Counted from the stretch's first letter, positions 1 to 9,126 are shown. The stretch is DNA of 64,000 nucleotides from Thermoguttaceae bacterium (GCA_017434455.1 JAFRFG010000064.1:1-64000), one strand, 5' to 3'. The notes: generated by a model not told the origin, from the sequence alone. Translations and numbers: made by a program.

Positions 1-560
1 AGCGCTACGTCATCGTTCCGGCGCTGGGCTACATCTGTCCCAAAATCGAGTACTATGATCCCCAGACGGGAGGGTTGTTCCAGGAATACGAGGCGAGTGA
101 TTTTGTGCTTCATCAGCGGTCGGGACTGTACTATCCGACGCGTTATCGAGAAACCGTATATGACCCCTCGACCGGTAGAATGAGGGAAAACAAGGAGTAC
201 ACGATCCATCAGGAGACGTTATCGCTGAACGAACCTATGAGTCCCAAAGACTTTTTCATCGAGGTTCCCGAAGGGCTCAGAGTTGTGGATCAGCGCGGCG
301 GCGACGATGAGGAATACATCGCTGAGGCGTCGGGAGTTTTGACGCTGGAGCCGGACGGACTGGTGCTGGACAAGAAGGCGTGGCTGAGGAAAACGATCGC
401 TGCCCCGCCGAATATATACTCCGTGTATTACCAGAACGCGCTGCCGCGCATCCTTCTTATGGCGCTGGGAGCCGCGCTGATAGTCTTTGCCCTGGTCAGA
501 CGAAGACGAAACAAATCGCCGCGGCGGCCCGAGGAACCATCGGTTCCCCAGGCGGAATAA
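1..560 (+). CDS. C-terminal part of a membrane-anchored protein of unknown function (5' end outside window)
   Basis: The reading frame is open from the left edge (first full codon at position 3), so the true start lies outside the window. A TTG near 75 is internal and not a convincing start. About 185 residues are visible. A soluble part rich in Tyr, Asp and Glu is followed by one hydrophobic segment near the C-terminus (LLMALGAALIVFALV) and then an Arg/Lys-rich stop-transfer stretch (RRRRNK). This suggests a large N-terminal domain outside the cytoplasm held by a single C-terminal membrane helix with a short cytoplasmic tail. I do not recognise the family. It converges on the reverse-strand glycosidase only 24 bases away, with no clear terminator between them. 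Confidence 0.7.
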   Translation, partial: RYVIVPALGYICPKIEYYDPQTGGLFQEYEASDFVLHQRSGLYYPTRYRETVYDPSTGRMRENKEYTIHQETLSLNEPMSPKDFFIEVPEGLRVVDQRGGDDEEYIAEASGVLTLEPDGLVLDKKAWLRKTIAAPPNIYSVYYQNALPRILLMALGAALIVFALVRRRRNKSPRRPEEPSVPQAE

Positions 561-584
561 GCCCGCTTGCGCGCGGCGCCGGTT

Positions 585-3500
585 TTATTGCTCCTGCTGT
601 TCAACCAGGGTAAACGGCCGCGTCAGCCCGTAGGGAATCAGGTCGTACTGGTTTCCCGCCGGGGGTTGATCGGGGAAGGGGACGAAATCGTCGTAGTAGC
701 CCCGCTCGATGTAATATTTTCCCTTAAAGTGCGGTCCGCACCAGTTTCGGGGAGAGGCGGTTAGGATAACCTCGACGGTGTTGGCCCCGTCTTTTAACAG
801 GCCGGTCACCTCGAGGCGGCACGGCTCGCAGTAGACGACCCCCGCCTCTTGGCCGTTGACGCGAATATGAGCGGTCGCCGCGTTCCAGTCGACCCCCGGC
901 TCACGGCCGAGGTAGCCGAGCCGAGGCAGCTGCGCGAAGTATCGGCACGAATCGTCTTTATCGACGGTGAAGGTTTCCCGGTAGGCGACCCGCTGGCCGT
1001 AGAACGGCATGCCGAGGTTGGTCCAAAAGAGCGATTCCGGGTCGTCGCTCCACGTTTTTTCCGTCGGGGCGGTGATTTTAAACCCGTCGGATGTCTCGAC
1101 CACGTCGAAATCCCCCAGCAGGTAGATCGGGACGACCTCGCAGAAGATATCCATCGTCTCCAGAGAAAGGGTAAGCTCGTTTTCCCCCGCTTGGATCGCC
1201 GAACGGATATCGACCTTTTTCGCGCTTCGGTCAAACCACCATTCCTGCGACGGGGTGACCGTTTGGCCGTTGCAGGATATCGTAAACTTCTTGGGTTCCT
1301 CCACCACCGCGAAGAACGGGCGGTCTGTGCCGGAGGCGAAATACGACGGGTCGATCGTGAACGTCCAGCGGGTCTGGTACCCTTTCCCCGGCTCAAACGT
1401 CCGGTCGACCAGATCACGCTTGCGCTGCGGGAGATGGCACCACGGGTTATTCTCATAACCGAAGTGATGCCACATCTTTTGATCCAGCGCGCGGTAGTAT
1501 TGATTTTCCGCCGCGACCTGGCCGTCGAGCACCAGCGTGCCGTAGTTGAGGAACATCACGTTATCGTCCAGCCGCTCGATCGTCGGGGCGGCGTCGGGGG
1601 CGATGATCTTTTGCGTAAAAACGGGCGGTTTCCGCTCGGCGGCCGGGGCGGTTCCCTCCTTAAAGACAAGGGCCAGCGAGCCGATCGGCGGGAGGGTGAC
1701 CGAAATTTCCACCCCCGCGCGGCCGTCGACCGTTACCGGCTTGATCGGGTAGGGGGAGACCTCGCCGGTGAACAGGTCGCAGTGAAGGACATCGGCCCAG
1801 CACTTATCGGGGGAGTCGGGGAAGAGGCGGCATCGGAAAGAGCGCTTGCCGTCCCGGTTGGAATTGACGAAGAAGAGAATCTCTCCGTCGGTGGTTATCT
1901 TGCGCTGATGGTACAGATACCGAATCGAGAAATCCCCCTCGGTGTCCGAGTCCGCGGATAAAAACTGGGTCGATCCGTTCCAGGCGGTCGTCAAAAACTG
2001 TTCTCGGCCCGCCGTATAGACCCCGGCGGGGAGGGAAACCGGGAAGGTCAAGTCGCTCGGCAGGGGGAGGATCTTCTCTTGATCGAATAGCCGAGAGAAT
2101 GTCTCGGCCGCGTCGGATTCGGCCGCGGGGGTGCCGCTGATCGTGCGGGGAACCGTCCCGAGCAGAATGACCGACCCGCCGTTTTCGACGAACCGGGAAA
2201 GAAGATCGAGCGTCGTTTGTTCGATATTATCGAAGCACTCCGGCAGAACCACCCGGCGGTACCGGGCCGGACCGATCGAAAGAATCCCCGCTTCTTCGGC
2301 CGAGCCGAGATGGGCCATAATATTCTCGTTCCCGATCTCGTACTCGATTTGAGCCGCCTCGCACTTTTGGAGCAATTCGCAGAACGAGGAGGCGATTGCT
2401 GCGCATTGTTTCCTATCGCGCAGATTCTTCCACAGCGTCGTCGTCGGCTGAAGAATCAGGGTATCGACCGGCCTGCGTCCCTGCGACAGAAGGTAACTGA
2501 CCCGCCGGTTGTACTCCAAAAGAAGGTGAAAATCGGACCAATAGGGCATGTGGTAGAACAGGGAAGGACCGTCGTCGTATTTCTTCATCCCGCGCACGGA
2601 GAACTGCGGCCCCATCTCCATCGGGTGCGTCATTCCGAGGACGAAGAGCCAGTCGGTGAGCCGTTTTAAGTCAGACGGCAGAATTCCCCAGCCGGAGGCG
2701 CCGGTGGTCTCCGCCGAAGCGCGCTGTCGATTCGTCTGCGAGGCGACCGAGCCGAGTTCCCGAACGATCCGGACATTCCCCGCCTGGCCGTTTTGCGCGT
2801 CGCTCCATTGATTGAAAATCAGGTCGATGGCCGGCTGCTGCTGCCACATGTACAGCGATCCGGCGTCGACATTGTGCATCAATGAAGACCATTCATGCTC
2901 CCCGTAATGTCCGGTCGCGGCGATATCGTGATCTTCGCAGAATTGAAAAATCGGCACCGCCCAGCGCTGAACCACCAGATCGAGGAGGGTCGACAGATAG
3001 TGATGCCGCGCCTCGAAAGCGGTGACGCGCCTTCCGCCGGGAAGAACCGTGTCGGGATCGTCGTTTAACAGGGGAAGGACGTCGAGAATCGAATAGCCGA
3101 ACTTTTTCTCGAACCACTCGGGCAGGTCGTCGGTCCAGGGGAACGGACCGGCGCGGCGCAGGGTCATCTCGTCGGTAAAGACGCCCGGAATCGTCTTGCC
3201 GAACTCCCCGCCGGAATGCTTTAAATAGCCCTCGTGCGTCAGCTCGATGAATTTCTCGGTCACCCCCTTTTGCATCATGTCGCAATAGACGCCCCCGGCC
3301 AGCCGCACCTCCCGCCCGGCGCGGTTTCGGACCACAAGCAGGGCGTTCGGCTCGATGACGCTCTTTTCTTTGACCTGTTGGGTGATATTTTGCCAGTGAT
3401 CAGGTTCCCGGCGGTAGACGGCGACGGTGTTTTCCGGCAAAACGGTATCGGTATCGACGGCAAGGCCGGAAAACGCCAGGGAACTGGCCGCCGCCGTCGG

Positions 3501-3917
3501 ACAGGTCTCGATCAGTTTTCCCCCGGCGAAGCCCGACGGCCAGGAGCACTCATCGTAGAGCCAAAGCTTCATTCCCCGGCGCTTGGCTTCGGCCAGCGCC
3601 AGCTCAAACTCGTGGAAATAGTCCTCTGAGAGATATTCCGAGGTGATCCCGAACGACGGAAAGAAAAAGGTCTCTTTGACCCCCTGCGAGGCGAGGGTAT
3701 CGAAGGCCGTCCGGATCGATTCCTCATCCATCCGATCGTTCCAGGTGAAGATTTCGGCCGTTCCGTATCCGTCCATTTCCCCCCGGGAAAAACGCTCCAG
3801 CACTTCGTCGACCGACGGGAAGACCGGATGATTGAGACGAGATTCCTGCGCCGAAAGCCATCCCGCGATTCCGACAGCCAGACCTATAGCGAAAACGACT
3901 ATTTTTTTGGTACTCAT
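585..3917 (-). CDS. Secreted GH106-like glycoside hydrolase (probable alpha-L-rhamnosidase)
   Basis: This 1110-residue exported protein has a signal peptide at residues 1-23 (MSTKK, hydrophobic core, cleavage after LSA). The N-terminal half carries the hallmarks of GH106-type enzymes: a GYGTAEIFTWN segment near 50-60, YDECSWPSGFAGGK at 121-134, an FTDE acidic motif near 247-250 and GHYGEHEW near 336-343. These are candidate catalytic and substrate-binding acids. The C-terminal third (about 850-1090) looks like galactose-binding-type beta-sandwich domains, including RVNGQEAG. GH106 members remove alpha-L-rhamnose from rhamnogalacturonan and other rhamnosylated glycans. The start ATG at 3917 has an AAGGA box about 9 bases upstream and gives the signal peptide. 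Substrate is inferred from family only; the nearby GH28-like protein supports pectin. Confidence 0.8.
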   Translation of the reverse strand: MSTKKIVVFAIGLAVGIAGWLSAQESRLNHPVFPSVDEVLERFSRGEMDGYGTAEIFTWNDRMDEESIRTAFDTLASQGVKETFFFPSFGITSEYLSEDYFHEFELALAEAKRRGMKLWLYDECSWPSGFAGGKLIETCPTAAASSLAFSGLAVDTDTVLPENTVAVYRREPDHWQNITQQVKEKSVIEPNALLVVRNRAGREVRLAGGVYCDMMQKGVTEKFIELTHEGYLKHSGGEFGKTIPGVFTDEMTLRRAGPFPWTDDLPEWFEKKFGYSILDVLPLLNDDPDTVLPGGRRVTAFEARHHYLSTLLDLVVQRWAVPIFQFCEDHDIAATGHYGEHEWSSLMHNVDAGSLYMWQQQPAIDLIFNQWSDAQNGQAGNVRIVRELGSVASQTNRQRASAETTGASGWGILPSDLKRLTDWLFVLGMTHPMEMGPQFSVRGMKKYDDGPSLFYHMPYWSDFHLLLEYNRRVSYLLSQGRRPVDTLILQPTTTLWKNLRDRKQCAAIASSFCELLQKCEAAQIEYEIGNENIMAHLGSAEEAGILSIGPARYRRVVLPECFDNIEQTTLDLLSRFVENGGSVILLGTVPRTISGTPAAESDAAETFSRLFDQEKILPLPSDLTFPVSLPAGVYTAGREQFLTTAWNGSTQFLSADSDTEGDFSIRYLYHQRKITTDGEILFFVNSNRDGKRSFRCRLFPDSPDKCWADVLHCDLFTGEVSPYPIKPVTVDGRAGVEISVTLPPIGSLALVFKEGTAPAAERKPPVFTQKIIAPDAAPTIERLDDNVMFLNYGTLVLDGQVAAENQYYRALDQKMWHHFGYENNPWCHLPQRKRDLVDRTFEPGKGYQTRWTFTIDPSYFASGTDRPFFAVVEEPKKFTISCNGQTVTPSQEWWFDRSAKKVDIRSAIQAGENELTLSLETMDIFCEVVPIYLLGDFDVVETSDGFKITAPTEKTWSDDPESLFWTNLGMPFYGQRVAYRETFTVDKDDSCRYFAQLPRLGYLGREPGVDWNAATAHIRVNGQEAGVVYCEPCRLEVTGLLKDGANTVEVILTASPRNWCGPHFKGKYYIERGYYDDFVPFPDQPPAGNQYDLIPYGLTRPFTLVEQQEQ

Positions 3918-4003
3918 TCGGTACGATCCTTCTTGGCGGCGTGTTGATTCGTCTGTTTTTCAGGTCCCCAAAACAGCGGCGCGGGGGGGAGACCTTTTGC
4001 TGA

Positions 4004-4032
4004 ATTGTATCCCTTGGGCCGTGCCCGCGCAA
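4004..4032 (-). promoter_or_regulatory. Candidate sigma70-type promoter of the GH106-like gene
   Basis: Read on the reverse strand, TTGCGC (4027-4032) and TACAAT (4004-4009) are 17 bases apart. The -10 box is close to consensus but the -35 keeps only TTG. The start codon lies about 87 bases downstream, leaving a leader of roughly 80 bases. Confidence 0.35.
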
Positions 4033-4112
4033 CAAGAAGAAGAGGGGGTACTGTTATCCTTGTGTTCCCCTACAAAAACGCCGAAACAGCCAAAAAAGAA
4101 CCGTTCGCGCGC

Positions 4113-4148
4113 AAAAAAAGCCCGCGGCGTTTGGATGGCCGCGGGCTT
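4113..4148 (-). terminator. Rho-independent terminator of argG
   Basis: Perfect 9-bp arms, GCCCGCGGC (4120-4128) and GCCGCGGGC (4138-4146), enclose a 9-base loop. On the reverse strand they are followed by seven T residues (4113-4119). It lies about 27 bases past the argG stop codon. Confidence 0.9.
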
Positions 4149-4174
4149 GGCGTTTGCCGCTTCAAAAGGAAGCT

Positions 4175-5392
4175 TTAGATTCTCGGGCGGGCCTTCCCCT
4201 GGACGCGCAGCGGCAGGCCGAGGATCCGCAAAAAGCCGGTGGCGTCGTTCTGGTTGTAGGCGTCGGAACCTTCCATCGTCGCGATCCCCTCGTCGTAGAG
4301 GGAATTGTTGGACTCACGGGCGGCCAGGATGATGTTCCCCTTGTAGAGTTTCAGGGTGACCCGGCCGGTGACCGGCTTTTGCGCCTCTTTGATGAAGGCC
4401 AGCAGAGCGTCGAACTTGGCGCAGTACCAGAAGCCGTTGTAGACCATCTCGGCGACTTCCGGGGAGAGGGCGTCACGCAGATGCATCAGGTCGCGGTCCA
4501 TCGTCAGCTGCTCGATATAGCGGTGCGCGTCGTAGAGGACCGTCATACCCGGGGCCTCGTAGACGCCGCGGCTCTTCATGCCGACGAAGCGGTTCTCGAC
4601 CATATCGATAATGCCGACCCCGTTGCGGCCGCCGATTTTGTTCAGCTCGGCGACCACCTCGTAGGCGTTGAGCTTCTTGTCGTTGACGGCGACCGGGACA
4701 CCGGAGACGAAATCGATGGTGACGGTCTCTTCCTTATCGGGGGCGTCCTGCGGACGGACGCACATCCCGAAGTCGACGGTATCCATACCGCAGACGTTCA
4801 TATCCTCGAGCTTGCCGGCTTCGTAGCTGATATGCAGGCAGTTCTCGTCGGAGGAGTACGGCTTGGCCAGAGAGACCTTCACCGGGATGTTCTTCTCTTG
4901 GCAGTAGCGAATCATCTCGGAGCGGCCCGGGAATTTGGCGCGGAACTCGTCCATCCGCCAGGGGGTGATCATCTGGATCGAGGGGCACAGCGCCTCGGCG
5001 GCGAGCTGGAAACGGCACTGGTCGTTCCCCTTGCCGGTCGCGCCGTGGGCGTACGCCGTCGCGCCGACCTCTTGGGCTACCTCCAGGATCTTTTTGGAGA
5101 TGAGCGGACGGGCGATCGAGGTCCCGAGAAGGTAAACCCCCTCGTACTTGGCCTGCCACTGCATCACCGGGAAGGCGAAGTCGCGGCAGAGCTCTTCTTT
5201 GACGTCGATGAAGCGGATCGACTTGGCGCCGATATTCTCCGCCTTTTTGCGGATCGCCTCACGGTCTTCGCACGGCTGGCCGAGATCGACGTAGACCGCG
5301 TGCACGTCGTAACCTTTGTCCATCAGCCATCCGAGGATGACCGAGGTATCGAGTCCGCCGGAATAAGCCAGAACACAACTTTTATTGCTCAT
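4175..5392 (-). CDS. argG: Argininosuccinate synthase
   Basis: This enzyme joins citrulline and aspartate using ATP to form argininosuccinate, the penultimate step of arginine synthesis, in the cytoplasm. The 405-residue length is typical of the family. The N-type ATP pyrophosphatase loop AYSGGLDTS is at residues 9-17. The family segments GATGKGNDQ, TPWR and SSDENCLHISYE (part of the citrulline/aspartate site region) are all present. The gene ends at a strong terminator (4113-4148). It lies 74 bases downstream of the aminotransferase gene on the same strand with no visible terminator between, so the two may be co-transcribed. No argH or other arg gene is in the window. Confidence 0.97.
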   Translation of the reverse strand: MSNKSCVLAYSGGLDTSVILGWLMDKGYDVHAVYVDLGQPCEDREAIRKKAENIGAKSIRFIDVKEELCRDFAFPVMQWQAKYEGVYLLGTSIARPLISKKILEVAQEVGATAYAHGATGKGNDQCRFQLAAEALCPSIQMITPWRMDEFRAKFPGRSEMIRYCQEKNIPVKVSLAKPYSSDENCLHISYEAGKLEDMNVCGMDTVDFGMCVRPQDAPDKEETVTIDFVSGVPVAVNDKKLNAYEVVAELNKIGGRNGVGIIDMVENRFVGMKSRGVYEAPGMTVLYDAHRYIEQLTMDRDLMHLRDALSPEVAEMVYNGFWYCAKFDALLAFIKEAQKPVTGRVTLKLYKGNIILAARESNNSLYDEGIATMEGSDAYNQNDATGFLRILGLPLRVQGKARPRI

Positions 5393-5466
5393 TGCAGTCG
5401 CTTTCTAAACCCTTCGCCCGGAGCTTGGGCTCAGGGAGAGTTAACAGGTACCTGTTGGGGAAAAAC

Positions 5467-6582
5467 TTATTTCTTATGCTTCGCCAGCTTGCGGAACGCC
5501 TCGATGCCGCGCTCGATTGTCTCGTCGCTGGCGGCGTAGGAGATGCGGAAGTTGGTGTCGCGGGCGCTGAAGACGTTCCCAGGGATGATCAGCAGCGAGT
5601 ACTCGGTGATCGCCGTTTCGACAAACTCCGAAGCCGTCCCCCACGGGGCCTTCGGGAACATATAGAACGCCCCTTCCGGACGGGCGATCTCGTAGAGGTC
5701 GCCGATCCCGTCGAGGATCATATCGCGCTTGCGGCGGTAGTTGGCGATCTCGGCGCTCATATCGACGTCGAGCCCCGCCAGGGCCCCCCACTGCGAAACC
5801 TGCGGCGCGCAGACGAAGGAGTACTGCTGGAACTTGAGCATCGTCTCGATCAGGACCTTCGGGCCGTGGGTGAAACCGACGCGCCAGCCGGGCATCCCGT
5901 GCGACTTGCTGAAGCCGCCCATCACGAGGGTCTGGTCGTTGAACTGCGCCGGCGAGGTGAACGGGACGTGGCAGAACTGCTCGTAGATCTCGTCGCTGAT
6001 CAGGAGGATATTCTTCTCTTTGGCCAGCAGGGCGATATCTTTGGTCTCTTGCGGGGTGGCGACGTGACCGGTCGGGTTGGCCGGAGAGTTGAGGATGATC
6101 ATCTTGGTCTTCGGGGTGATCGCGTCGGCCACCTTCTGGACGTCGTAGCTGAAGTCGGGATAGGTGTCGATCAAAACCGGGACTCCGCCGACGAGCTTGA
6201 CCAGCGCCTCGTACATCACGAAGTACGGGTCGAAGAGGATCACTTCATCCCCCGGATTGACGAACGCCAGGGCGGCTAAAAGAAGCGCGCCGCTGGTACC
6301 GCTGGCGATGAAGAGCTTCCGGTCGGGGTGGCCGTACTTTTTGTCGATATCTCCCTGCATCCGGTCGATCAGCTGCTTGAGCCCCTGGGTCGGCGTGTAG
6401 CCGCTCTTGCGGCTGTTGATCGCCTCGATTGCGCCCTGGCGGGCGGCCTGGGGCATATCGAAATCGGGCTGGCCGATCGAGAGGTTAATCGGGTTGGAGA
6501 GCTTGGCGCCTAAGTCAAACACCTTGCGGATGCCGGAGGAGGAGAATGACTTTGACCGTTCGGAAAGCCAGGAATCACACAT
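5467..6582 (-). CDS. PLP-dependent class I/II aminotransferase (aspartate aminotransferase-like)
   Basis: This 371-residue fold-type I aminotransferase has the family landmarks: NPTG at 169-172, the PLP-contacting DEIY at 197-200, the Schiff-base lysine K226 in SKSHGMPGWRVGF, and RISYA near the C-terminus with the carboxylate-binding arginine. These enzymes move an amino group between an amino acid and a 2-oxo acid. Aspartate/2-oxoglutarate is the commonest pair for this sequence type but specificity cannot be read directly. A GAGG box 6 bases before the ATG supports the start. The position just upstream of argG suggests aspartate supply for arginine synthesis. That link is inference from adjacency. 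Confidence 0.88.
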   Translation of the reverse strand: MCDSWLSERSKSFSSSGIRKVFDLGAKLSNPINLSIGQPDFDMPQAARQGAIEAINSRKSGYTPTQGLKQLIDRMQGDIDKKYGHPDRKLFIASGTSGALLLAALAFVNPGDEVILFDPYFVMYEALVKLVGGVPVLIDTYPDFSYDVQKVADAITPKTKMIILNSPANPTGHVATPQETKDIALLAKEKNILLISDEIYEQFCHVPFTSPAQFNDQTLVMGGFSKSHGMPGWRVGFTHGPKVLIETMLKFQQYSFVCAPQVSQWGALAGLDVDMSAEIANYRRKRDMILDGIGDLYEIARPEGAFYMFPKAPWGTASEFVETAITEYSLLIIPGNVFSARDTNFRISYAASDETIERGIEAFRKLAKHKK

Positions 6583-6613
6583 AGTTTGCCTCGTAAAAAA
6601 TTCCGTTTATACA

Positions 6614-6637
6614 GAACGTGTTTTGTATGGAACGTGT
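6614..6637 (-). repeat. Paired 8-bp direct repeat upstream of the aminotransferase gene
   Basis: ACACGTTC on the reverse strand (GAACGTGT on the forward strand) occurs at 6614-6621 and again at 6630-6637, a 16-bp period. It sits 32-55 bases before the aminotransferase start. A weak -10-like TATAAA lies between the repeats and the gene. Possible regulator site; two copies only. Confidence 0.35.
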
Positions 6638-6658
6638 ACGGGTTGGGTACCACGGAAA

Positions 6659-6685
6659 GGGAAAGCCGCCTCTTGCGGCTTTCCC
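6659..6685 (-). terminator. Hairpin, possible terminator of the GH28-like gene
   Basis: Perfect 11-bp arms, GGGAAAGCCGC (6659-6669) and GCGGCTTTCCC (6675-6685), enclose a 5-base loop. It lies about 120 bases past the stop of the reverse-strand GH28-like gene. No proper U-tract follows on either strand, so termination is uncertain. Confidence 0.45.
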
Positions 6686-6806
6686 CCGGTAAAGATACGC
6701 CGATCATTATAGACAGATACGGAAAAAAGTCCATAACAGGGGCGTTTTTTGGGGAAAACGCCGCGGTCGGTTTTGTGGTTCGGCGCGATGATTCGGCGAG
6801 AGGCCT

Positions 6807-8078
6807 CTAAAGGGAGGAGATTGGCGCGGCGTTGATGAAATTGATCACCTGGACGTTGCGAATCGACTCTTCCCCCCTCGGGAAGAGAACGCCGCTGAGG
6901 TTGGGGTTGTAGTTGATCACGTTGGCGATGATCGAGTCGGTCAGCGTCCCGTGGACGACGATCCCCTCGCTGGATTTTGTCTGAACGTTGGTGATGATCA
7001 GTCCCGAGGTATCCCCCAGCGGAGCGGGGCCTCCGTAGCCGCTGTCGCCGATTCTCACCGTCGCCCGGTCGGTGACGTCGGCCGGGGAGGTGTCGATCAC
7101 CGTATCGAGGACAACGTGGTGGAGTTTGCGGCCTCCGTTATTGAGCAGCCGGACGATGTTGTGCCCGCCGGACGCGTAGCCGACGATATTGCGCGCGGTG
7201 ATATTGAAAGCGTCGTTCATCATATCGGGGGTACTGTCGGCAGCCTCGGTATGGCGAAACTGCCCTCCCTTATGCTCACCGGACAAAAGCGTGATCGCCA
7301 GCAGGTCGTCCCCCCCATGGCCGTAGAGGTTCTCGATCGTGATATCATGGCACCCCTTGCGCAAGTCGAGACCGTCGACATTGAGAACTTTCACCTCCTC
7401 ACCGTCGATGAGGCGCTTTTCCGTGGAGTCGAAATCGAGATCGCGGATCTTGCCGTTGCAGCAGCGCTCCAGCGAGACCGACCAGCAGTGCGCCTGGCGG
7501 ACGCTGAACCCCGAAAGGGTGAACCCGTCGACCTTGGCCAGAAGAACCCCGATGTTGCGCCAGTCGCCGTATTGTGATTGATCTTCTTTCCCCGCGTCGG
7601 TCCCGTAGGTTTGGACTCCCAGCTGTTTCCCCGCGTCGCCGGTCGCCCTCGGATGGTCGGCCCCTTCCAAAACCGGATGCCCGATCCCGATGACGTGGAT
7701 ATCTCGGATCGGTTCGACCGTCTCGATCCCCAGACCGCAGTTGGCCGATCGGATGAAGTTGTCGCGGCAAGAGTCGGAGAGCTTGATCCGGCAGTTGTCG
7801 AGGTAGAGGGTCGTCCCCTCGCCGAGAAGAATCGCGCTGTCGATCAGCCACCAGTCGCGGCCGTCTTCGCCCGCCGGACGCGGGGGGATGCGGACCACGC
7901 CGCCGAAGTTCGGCGCGCAGGCGACCGCCTGGGCAATCCGATCGGAGTCGGTCCCGCTGAAGCGCTCGGGGGTGTTGAGCCACCCGTCGGCCGGTTCCTC
8001 GGCCCGGGCAACGGCCGCGAAGGCGATTAGGCAGATCGAGAACAGCAATGTTGTGAGGGGGGTATTTGCGAGGTTCAT
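6807..8078 (-). CDS. Secreted right-handed beta-helix protein (GH28-like polygalacturonase fold)
   Basis: This 423-residue protein has a signal peptide at about residues 1-26 (hydrophobic core LLFSICLIAFAAV, cleavage after ARA). It then has the GH28-type opening (a sequence like FSGTDSDRIAQAV, then TLYLDNCRIKL) and repeated beta-helix rungs such as IRDIHVIGIG and ITIENLYGHGGDDLLAI. Pectin-lyase-fold enzymes of this class hydrolyse galacturonan chains or related polysaccharides. The GDD-like segment (HGGDDLLAI) resembles the catalytic Asp pair of GH28, but the exact active site is not certain. The start at 8078 is preceded by GGAG about 8 bases upstream. A longer in-frame extension to 8339 would overlap the ADP-ribosylglycohydrolase gene and is rejected. 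Confidence 0.75.
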   Translation of the reverse strand: MNLANTPLTTLLFSICLIAFAAVARAEEPADGWLNTPERFSGTDSDRIAQAVACAPNFGGVVRIPPRPAGEDGRDWWLIDSAILLGEGTTLYLDNCRIKLSDSCRDNFIRSANCGLGIETVEPIRDIHVIGIGHPVLEGADHPRATGDAGKQLGVQTYGTDAGKEDQSQYGDWRNIGVLLAKVDGFTLSGFSVRQAHCWSVSLERCCNGKIRDLDFDSTEKRLIDGEEVKVLNVDGLDLRKGCHDITIENLYGHGGDDLLAITLLSGEHKGGQFRHTEAADSTPDMMNDAFNITARNIVGYASGGHNIVRLLNNGGRKLHHVVLDTVIDTSPADVTDRATVRIGDSGYGGPAPLGDTSGLIITNVQTKSSEGIVVHGTLTDSIIANVINYNPNLSGVLFPRGEESIRNVQVINFINAAPISSL

Positions 8079-8128
8079 GGGATACTCTCCGGTTTGGGTG
8101 GAGGGGAATGGGGCTTTTGTTTGCTGGT

Positions 8129-8926
8129 TTATACGATCTTCGGCGGGTAAAGCGCCTCGAAGTCGGTGACGATCGTTATCAGGCGCTCGTCCAGGAAGGT
8201 CAGGGCACACTCGCGCAAAAGGGAAGGGATGCCGTAGTACGCCTCGGCGATCGACCCGGCGATCGCCGCCACCGTGTCGGAGTCCCCCCCGATCGAGACG
8301 GCGCCGCGAATCGTGTCCTCGAAGCCGGACGACTCGCAAAACGCCTCGATCGCCTGAGGGACCGACCCTTGGCAGCTGGCGTCGAACCGGTAACTCGGGC
8401 GGACATCATCGAGCGTGAAGTCAAGCCGGTAATAGTTCTTTTCGATATGGCCGCGGATTTCCGCGATGGTTTTCCCCTCTCGGGCCAGAAAGATCGCGGC
8501 GGCGGTCGCCTCGGCCCCTTTGATCCCCTCGGGGTGGTTGTGAGTGACCGCGGTGACGGCGCGGCTTAAGCGCAGCGCCTCCTCGAGGGAATCGGCCGCC
8601 CAGGCACAGGGGGAGACGCGCATCGCCGCGCCGTTGCCGAAGCTGTTGTACGGCCGAGGAACCTCGGCGGCGATCCAGCGCCGGAAAAGCCCCCCGAAGC
8701 CGCGGTCCGGGTAGATCCTCCCCAGCTCGCGCATCCGCCGCGCAGCGCGCTCGGCCAGCGCCTCGGGCGAGTCGCACCGGTCCATCAGGGCGCGGGCGAT
8801 CGCCGCGGTCATCACCGAATCGTCGGTGAAGGCACAGCTGCCGGTAAACAGTTCAAAGTTTTTATCGCGGCGGTTTCTCCGTTCAAATCGGGAACCGACG
8901 ATATCACCGATGATCGCGCCGAGCAT
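8129..8926 (-). CDS. ADP-ribosylglycohydrolase family protein (DraG/ARH-like)
   Basis: The protein has 265 residues from the chosen start MLGAIIGDIVGSRFE, which is how this family usually begins. Binuclear Mg-binding motifs are present: TDDS at 34-37 and GGDSDT at 213-218. FGNGAAMR (96-103) and HNHPEGIKGA (129-138) are typical substrate-loop segments. Such enzymes remove ADP-ribose from proteins, nucleic acids or small molecules in the cytoplasm. The target here is unknown and no partner ADP-ribosyltransferase is visible nearby. The frame is open to 9034, but the promoter at 9005-9034 would start the mRNA near 8998, so the upstream codons cannot be translated. The start has no clear Shine-Dalgarno sequence. 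Confidence 0.85.
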   Translation of the reverse strand: MLGAIIGDIVGSRFERRNRRDKNFELFTGSCAFTDDSVMTAAIARALMDRCDSPEALAERAARRMRELGRIYPDRGFGGLFRRWIAAEVPRPYNSFGNGAAMRVSPCAWAADSLEEALRLSRAVTAVTHNHPEGIKGAEATAAAIFLAREGKTIAEIRGHIEKNYYRLDFTLDDVRPSYRFDASCQGSVPQAIEAFCESSGFEDTIRGAVSIGGDSDTVAAIAGSIAEAYYGIPSLLRECALTFLDERLITIVTDFEALYPPKIV

Positions 8927-9004
8927 AAAGGGGATGTTCTTTCGCTTTTGCGGGGAGAGAAACGGTTTTTTCCCATAGGCCAAAAAAGTACCATAGGTCA
9001 AAGT

Positions 9005-9034
9005 ATAGTATTCACGAGCGCCGGGCGATGTCAA
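9005..9034 (-). promoter_or_regulatory. Candidate promoter of the ADP-ribosylglycohydrolase gene
   Basis: On the reverse strand, consensus TTGACA (9029-9034) is followed after 18 bases by TACTAT (9005-9010). The expected transcription start near 8998 places the leader at about 70 bases and supports the 8926 start codon. Confidence 0.6.
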
Positions 9035-9097
9035 GAATGTTTCGCCAAGAGATTTTGCCGCCGGGCGAAAAGGTTTTTGGCGGGATGAGTCCCGGTG

Positions 9098-9126
9098 TTG
9101 AAATCCTTCCCGCCGGTCGTTATCTT
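9098..9126 (+). promoter_or_regulatory. Candidate promoter of the phosphatase cluster
   Basis: TTGAAA (9098-9103) and TATCTT (9121-9126) are 17 bases apart. They lie about 78 bases before the first phosphatase ATG. The promoter is divergent from that of the ADP-ribosylglycohydrolase gene, so 8927-9204 is a shared control region. Confidence 0.5.

Noticed and set aside
849-1961. Long forward-strand frame opposite the GH106-like gene (370 codons)
   Set aside because: Antisense shadow of a well-supported gene in GC-rich DNA; low-complexity Arg/Val/Gly translation and no motif.
4154-5539. Forward-strand frame of 461 codons opposite argG
   Set aside because: Shadow of argG, which has complete family motifs; no RBS or known domain.
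8079-8339. Longer N-terminus for the GH28-like protein
   Set aside because: Would overlap the ADP-ribosylglycohydrolase gene, has no signal peptide, and the ATG at 8078 has RBS and signal peptide.
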